From: Apiospora phragmitis
Lineage: Eukaryota > Ascomycota > Sordariomycetes > Amphisphaeriales > Apiosporaceae
Direction of reading: 5' to 3'
Assembly: GCA_038363925.1 (NCBI GenBank)
Contig: JAQQWL010000008.1
Coordinates: 248,001-312,000 of the forward strand
DNA length: 64,000 nucleotides
The notes below the pieces were generated by a model. The model did no database searches. It was given only the letters and a program-made list of their open reading frames with translations, and was not told the origin of the DNA. This document shows positions 57,189 to 64,000 of the stretch, piece by piece (position 1 is the stretch's first letter; every line of letters begins with the position of its first letter). Position numbers and translations under genes: made by a program.

Positions 57189-60100
57189 ATTGAATGGGTT
57201 CGAGGTTGGATAGAGGTGTGGTGCAAACTTGATTGACCAACTGATAAGTCTACCTGCGACTCTGTCTGGTGAGGTCTAAGCGATGGGGAACGAAAAGAAA
57301 AACCCGGGAATCAACAGCAGATGCCCAAGTAAACAAGTCGTTGCGAAGTTAATGCAACTACGGAACGATGAGATAGATAACGATGGATGATGGAGATGGA
57401 GGAGATGAAAGAAGAGAAGAAGAAGGAAGAGGGAAAGAGGAAGCTGTTGGTCACAGATAAAGGTGCCAGTGTGGTGTGTGTGTCGGCTGCCTTCCTGCTA
57501 CGTCCAGGACGATGGGCGTGTGGCGCTGCTTCCCAGCAGGAGAGTGGAGCACCTTGCGTAGCGGCAAGCTGGCGGGTGCAAGACTTAAGATAACCACTGG
57601 GGGGCAGGGGAGATCGCAGCTGTGCTTGTGGAGACACCGGAGAGTGAGGCAGAGCGACGAAGAATGGCTGCTGACATTAATGGCCACTAAGCTGCTTCCG
57701 GTAAGCTGCTCTGCGATCCTTCAGACTGACTCGAGCTTCCCCAAAGCGCACTGCGGCTTTCTGGGGATCGCGGCACGCTGGAATTCTTCATCGCAAATGC
57801 AATCTGACTCGGATCGGACGGTCCCATCTGCTTCAGGTATATAAAAGACTCAAATGGACTATCTATCATCACACCTTCTGCGCAACCAGTCAGTCCATCC
57901 GCCAGCGAGTCGCAAGAGGCAGCAGCCCAGTGCCGGCTCGGCCAGTACAGGGCTATCATAGGTGGATAAGAAATAGGGATACCTACGCGTAGGTACCTCC
58001 CTAGGCTGCTAGGCTCGTAGGCACGCATTCCCCCAAACGCGAGTGACCTGATATGGCTCGCTTGGCGCCCCAGCTAAACGCTAGGAAGGTTTCCGAGGCA
58101 ATGCAGAGCGATAAGATACGGGGCAACGGGGGAGCTCTGGAGTCTGGAGCTTGCTCGCGTTAGCTGCATCCGCTTCTCTGTCTGTACCTGAGTGGCCCGA
58201 CCTTTTACGTACAAGAAAGAGCCAAGAGCAGGCACACACAAGCTGATGAATGCAATGGCTTACTGATGTGCTCAAGAACACCTTCGCTGGCCTCATATCA
58301 CCATGGTTGTCGAAGTTTAGACAGCTGCCTCGGACCCCGATAGCATTTCAACACGTCATGCATCCGTAGACAAACGGATAGGTGTGCAAGATCCAATGTA
58401 GCTTTATCTGTGGCTAATGATGCAGCCCCTAGATATGCTCTGGACCCTTGAATACCACCACCCACCTCCATTCACTGAGCTCTCTCGAGGCTCCACAGTT
58501 CTCTACTGCCTGCAATTCAATCATAATGTGCTATCTTCTTCTGGTTCTGGGTTACATCAAATCGAAGTGCGTGACAGCTGGCTTCTTTTGCGGCATGCTG
58601 TACTGATGTCTGATGTCTTTTGATCTCTTGATGCCTGTGCTGCCAGTTATGATGATGGTCTTATGGCCGACGATGTCTGACTGTGTTGCGATGACACAAT
58701 CGAAAGCTCGGACGTTCTCCCAATCCCGCCTAGGTGAAACCAGAGATAGCCCTCCTCTGGTATTGTCTTCAATAATTAGCTCTGCCTCGACAGGCAAACA
58801 TGGGGACTCCGAGCTCGGCCAACAAGCCAAGTCTCCTGTGGCCCTCCCTCTTTTATTGGCAAGCTGAGGGTGGGCAACGACCCCTAACCTAACTATTGAT
58901 TAATACAAAAGACGGTCATTCGGTCCCTGGCACGTGTGCAACTTTCCCATGTTTGTCTTATCCGTCTTCCGTTAAGGTCTTACTTTAAAGGATGGTGGGG
59001 CTTCTCGCCTCTTGTTGACGCGGCCTGCCTGGCTGCCTTAGTAACTGTGCATTGTGTTGCGGATGACGACTGGCAAGGGGGAGCTTGATCAGCTACCAAC
59101 ACGAAGACATACGGTGGAATCATGATCAACAGCACACCGTTGATGTAAAGCCAGGCGTGGTTTAGATAAGGGGAAAGGACTGGGCAGATGCTGCCACTAC
59201 ATACCTACAGTATGGATGTGAAAGGGGTACTACCAACCAGTTACTTATATCCGGTCCCCGACTATTGTCGTGTGCAAGCCAATTTATGGGGGTTCACTCT
59301 ACCAGTTCAAAAGATAAGAGATTCGAGACGTGCTGTCCGCATCGCAACAGCCAAAGCATCATTGCAGGCTGGCCAGCACATAAAGTGATAAACCCGCTCT
59401 CTGTTCAGCAGCACCAAGCCTCAATACTCCCGAGAAGCTACATATGTGAGGCAAGCACAGTTCTTAGAGATCTACTAGGTACTAAACTTCCATACACAAC
59501 TCAAACCAGGATCGTCAAAGTCTACTATGTCCCATTATGTTACCTCCTCGAGAACAGAACATGTGCACGTGCATAATAACGGTGACTGTGCAATCGGGGT
59601 CTGGTCGGAGACTGGCAGCGGCTGGATTGAAACAAGCAGCCTATAAATCTTCTTAGAAACACCAGGCCATAATCACTCGACACTCATCATGTTCCATTTG
59701 AGGTTGCATGTAACAAAGAACTTGGGCGGATCTGCATGAGAACCCTGGATGAACCCAAGTCAATACGGGGCGCCGGGCGCGCAGCTTCGACGCGGCTGTA
59801 AATTTAGCACAAGTGGGATGCGATGACTTGCTTGGGTACCTCACAAGGCAGCACAAGCCACACATCTCAAGGCTGACACTTTTTTGAATATCTCGTTGAA
59901 ACCAGAGCACCGGCCCACCACGACGCGACTGTGTCCAATTCCAGCATATCTCTATCAGTAACTCGTTACTCACATTCGCAAGGCCAGTAGCGACGTCGTA
60001 TCTATTTCTGTAGTCTGCATTGAGTGTCGCGCCCGTTGTCGGTGGCCCCCGCTACGAGACGTCAGTTGTTTGCACAAGCCTGCCTGGAAGCATCCCTACT

Positions 60101-60284
60101 CAAGTTGCTAAACCTTCGCATTTCGGCAGCTCTGTCTCTAGCATTATAGATCGAGTTCGGCTATCGATGTTGCGGAGTATCGGTCGTCGAGAAGGCCCAA
60201 AAAGGGTGCAAAGAACTGGGGTGGTGAATCATGAAGAGCAGGCATCCGCCACGATAACCCGATCTCGCCGATGAGCTAGACAAC
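57189..60284. other. Intergenic stretch of 3.1 kb
   Basis: Divergent promoter space between the subtilisin and BEACH genes. A GGA/GAA-rich tract lies at 57385-57440. A good plus-strand TATATAAAAG occurs at 57838-57847 with no ORF behind it. Nothing else is supportable. Confidence 0.45.
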
Positions 60285-63200
60285 ATGTCTACCCGACCAA
60301 GCAGATACCGTTCCTCCACGTCGGCCTCAGCGCCTTCGTCTGTCTCCAAGGCGTTAGAAGTCCAACAAAAGCTGCTCGATTCCGTAGCTGCCGTGCTATC
60401 GACTCAACGAGATCCATACCCCAACATACAAGAATTAGTAGCCCACCTTGATCAGATCGAGCAGCACCTCAACGCAGCGAAACCTCCCAGCTCCGTGCAA
60501 GATGATTTCAGGCACCTCCACGGCTTCCAGCGCCTGTTCGATATTCTCCGGGCCTATTTGGGCTTCTACAACCCGCAGAAACGCAGCCAAGATGAGAAAT
60601 CGAGCTTATTCCGACTCCTCGAAGCGGTGCTTGGTGTTCTATCGGTTGCATTCAACGCTCACCCAGGGAACCTGCGCTACTTCCGCACGCGAGTCGAAAG
60701 TGGTGGTTGGGAAGCATTAGAACAGTCGATAGCAAGCATCGGCCTCGGCGGTGGTGATCTAGACTGCTGGACTAGCAGCCAGCTCTTTGGAAAACTATTT
60801 GCCTTCTCGTTACAGATGCCAACACTGGGTGTATTCTGCCAAAAGACGATATTCGAAGATATGCCCGTCATAATTGGGAACGCCGACCTTGGCGAAGATG
60901 CTCTCAAAGGCGAAGAAGGACCTTATCCTGAGGAGCAGGCAGCTTTAATCCAGGATGCGGTACGTGCGGTCATTGGGCCGGCGACCAAATTGCAGTACCC
61001 TGAGGTTATCAGAACGGTTGTCGACTTTTGGATTTCCATGCCAAAGGGTGCAGATTCGCAGTCAATAACAGTCTCCCTATTAGTGTTGAGGGTCATCGCA
61101 GAGGTAATCACGGCCTCGAGACACAATCTCTGTCTGGTACACGACACTACTGTGCATTCTCGTCTACTTGCGATATCCTTTGACAAAAATGCTGCCTGAG
61201 CGGTGCAGAGCACAACCTGGTTATGGAGATATGCAGATCCTTGATGTCTCTTGGAGTAAAGAGGCTTGCCGATGCGCAGGCGCTGCTTATGAACCCGTCA
61301 CCAGACGCTTCCGAGCACTGTTTAGAAATGGTACAGAAGCACCAAGATCCTCCTTTCATACAGTTTGATCTTTCGCTTCATGGACATGCTTCCATCGACT
61401 TGCCCAGCCTTGGTCGATCTTTTCCACCTTCTTCCTCCAATGGGTATACGTTCATGGCATGGATTCGGGTGGATGAATTCGACCCAAAGTCCCATACAAC
61501 AATATTTGGAGTCTTTGACGCAACACAAACATGTTTCCTACTCCTATACCTGGAAAAGGATACTCAAAACTTCATCCTTCAAACGTCAGTCACATCACGG
61601 AGACCGAGTGTTAGGTTCAAGTCGTTCGCCTTCAAGGAGAAGAGATGGTATCACATAGCTCTTGTTCACCGCCGCAAGACGATGTCCGCGAACAAAGCTT
61701 ATTTGTACGTGGATGGTGAACTTGTAGAACACCTCCAGGCAACATTTCCATCGCCTCCACCCCTTGCGAACGGAAGCACAGAAAGTTTTGCATCTTTTGC
61801 TTCCAGCAACAACAAGACAATGCCAGTCCAGGCCTTCTTGGGCACTCCTCGGGAACTATCATCCCACCTTGGTGCAGGGATTGTTAGTTCTAAGTGGTCT
61901 GTAGCCACTGCTCATCTATTCGAGGAAGCATTGAGTGACGATTACCTGGCTGTTCCCAGTCGTCTTGGGCCGCGCTATCAAGGCAATTTCCAAGACTGTC
62001 TCGGCGCTTTTCAGACTTACGAAGCCTCTGCGCACCTGGGTCTGAGAAATGATCTAGTCACCCAGGGAAGGACGGCTCGGATCTGATCAGGGTCATCAGA
62101 GACAAAGCTGGCTATGTTATGCCAGAAAATAGGCTTCTCCTTAGCCTGATGCCTTCATCAATCATCAGAGAACGGGACTCCTTTAGCGACTCTCAGCTGT
62201 TTCGGTCACTATCTCGGGGGCCATCGCATGCACTGGGACAAATGACCATGAAGAGCGGTACTGGTATTGCAATTAATACCGCTTTACCATCAGTCAACGA
62301 TGCACTCATTCGCGCCAGTGGTGTCGCTGTTCTGTCAGGCGAACCGGTCGTTGCCGTGCCTCGACATCTCGATGATGCCATGTGGCAGCTCGCCGGCTTC
62401 ACTCCTCTAGCCTTGAAGATTGTCGAAAGAGCCTCAACCGCCGAATCCCTGACCCGAGCCGTTGAAATGGTCTTCCGCTGCGTGAATTCAAGCTGGCGGA
62501 ATAGCGAAGCAATGGAAAAATGCAATGGCTACAACATCATGGGTATGCTCCTGAAATGCAAACTCGGATTGGCACCTACGGGAGCAGAGAACATTACTGC
62601 GCGCCTTTCCCTGGATGATGTGGAGATAGACAGGCTGAGTTTCCAGCTTCTAAGTCTCGTACTTGAATTCGTGGGTTACGATCACAAAAACTCGCTGAAC
62701 TCGATTATCAAGAATCCTCTTGCATATCGTATCCTGCTAGTTGATTTCGATGTTTGGCGGAGATGTGTTCCCATCGTACAGGAGCTGTATTACAAACAGT
62801 TCATGACTTTCGCACGAAACAGCAAGTATCACGAGTACAACAACCGGAGACTCCTAGAATGCGTAAGTCGATGCTCTCTCTATAATCTTTTGACATGCGG
62901 CTAATTATTACAACTATAAGGCGTTGTGAAACGGTTATTGGACGCGCTCAAAGCTGAGCCTCTAGCGGTTACGGTCTTGCCATTCTTCATGGATGCCCTC
63001 CAAGAGCTTGTGCAGTGCAGCTACAACACCGAGGTCCACCGGTCCCTCGCATTGTTCATAACTTATGCCTTTCATGCCTCACCCGGGTCTCTTTCCAGGA
63101 CACCCAAACCGAGCTCTGCCACCCTCGCAAGACCATCATCGGCTACTACTACTCGCCCTGTTGTTGACACGATGAAAGCTGGTCATGTTCTCAATACAAC

Positions 63201-64000
63201 TTTGCACAGGAAACAGGTCGGTGTCAAGATATTGAAGATGTACAGCGAACTTCTGTGTCAGAAAGGGAACCTCAACTATATTCGGAGATTTGCCAAGACG
63301 GTAACCAATAAGGTACTTGATTCCAGGATGCCAACACGTAAATCCACACTGACGATGGCGCAGTGGTTACTTTATCTCCTCACAGAAAATGACCCCGAGG
63401 TTGTAGTATATGGAAGCAAGATACTCTCAAGGTTACTCGTCACACACGGCTCAAGCTACGCGAGCAAGTTCTCTGGCAAATCAGGCGGCTTTCATATCAT
63501 GGCCCATAGACTAAAGAGGTGGTGGGATATACCAACAATCTGGCCAATCTGCTTCAGTATACTCTTTGGATACGATGTCGCAGAGATAGACTTCGACAAG
63601 AGTTTCGACTTCTTCAGCCTGCTCGAAACCTTTGGCCAATGCAAAATCGCGTTTCCGGAGACGTTGCCAATCATTACTTCCATGCTTCAAATAGGGCTCA
63701 AGGACATCTTACGGAATCAGGAAGACCCGGCTTCGCCTCGCGAGCTTGGCTCGCCGCAAGGTGCTACTATTGACTCGAACGTATTTAAGGGGAGGCCTCG
63801 AGGTAGATCTATGTCCCTCGCCGAGGAGTTGGAAACCAGGCGTGAGTATTCCCCATCCTACAACTTCTCAAAAACTAATGTTCGACCAGAAATGCCACAA
63901 CCAAGCCAAATGAAGGTGGCCGGCAATGCAGCTGTCTTGCAAACTGTCATCCGCTTCTTGGCCGATATACACAGCCGATCTATGAACTTCAAAGACTTTG
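60285..64000 (+). CDS. BEACH-family protein, N-terminal part (runs off the right edge)
   Basis: Exons are 60285-62862, 62921-63841 and 63890 onward. The visible part is about 1,200 residues. An N-terminal ARM-like helical region (IQELVAHLDQIEQHL, HGFQRLFDILRAYLGFYNP) leads to a ConA-like lectin module (NGYTFMAWIRVDEFDP, KRWYHIALVHRRKT, AYLYVDGELVEHLQ, VQAFLGTP), then more alpha-helical sequence (QVGVKILKMYSELL, KRWWDIPTIWPICFSILFG). This order is that of Bph1/LYST/neurobeachin-type proteins; the PH-BEACH-WD40 end should lie beyond 64000. Members act in vesicle and lysosome-related membrane traffic. Missing bases at CC 61195-61196 and CCC 62061-62063 interrupt the frame. A third probably lies at the exon 2 start (GG 62920-62921), where CGVVKRLLDALKAE would be expected. 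Confidence 0.88.

Overview
This window looks like nuclear DNA of a filamentous ascomycete, most likely a Sordariomycete. Genes carry short introns (about 55-80 bp, one near 280 bp) with GTAAGT/GTGAGT donors and CTAAC-like branch points. Families include GH3 xylosidase, PrB-type subtilisin, pepsin-like protease, Wss1, a BEACH protein and Dal5-type permeases. I saw no prokaryotic operon structure, tRNA, rRNA, CRISPR array or intact transposon. The species cannot be named from this.

Layout. 0-7.6 kb: the 3' part of an unidentified Ser/Pro-rich gene (minus strand), then about 6.9 kb without a supportable gene. 7.6-11.5 kb: an AhpC/TSA-type protein (+) and a conserved five-exon fungal protein (-). 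11.5-19.7 kb: gene-poor. 19.7-23.5 kb: a secreted acid-sphingomyelinase-like phosphodiesterase (+) and an SLC35F-type transporter (-). 26.9-29.6 kb: a secreted carboxylesterase (+) and a bacterial-looking YdeI/OmdA protein (-). 30-32.3 kb: two small secreted or membrane proteins (-) and a spliced-transcript candidate. 32.9-36.7 kb: a Dal5-type MFS permease (-) divergent from a TauD dioxygenase (+), a plausible sulfonate uptake and desulfonation pair. 37.0-38.1 kb: the Wss1 DNA-protein crosslink protease (-). 40.4-41.9 kb: a pepsin-like aspartic protease (+). 42.8-46.4 kb: an accessory-looking block with a small protein carrying SILK and RVxF-like motifs, three hairpin repeats behind it, a broken SRPK-like kinase and an inverted-repeat/tandem-repeat element. 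46.5-50.7 kb: a luciferase-domain (DUF5519-like) protein (+) and a GH3 beta-xylosidase (-). 51.5-57.2 kb: a 1034-residue unknown protein (-) and a vacuolar-type subtilisin (-). 60.3-64.0 kb: the 5' part of a BEACH-family gene (+), running off the right edge.

Two observations stand out. First, the 3' region of the SILK/RVxF gene holds three copies of a 63-64 nt element whose terminal arms pair, with compensatory differences between copies. This suggests a structured RNA or a tiny hairpin element. Second, at least nine genes contain single-base frameshifts, nearly all in G or C runs, and correcting each restores a complete, family-consistent reading frame. These are more likely sequence errors than pseudogenes, so gene models must be read with that in mind. 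Coordinates below refer to the sequence as given.
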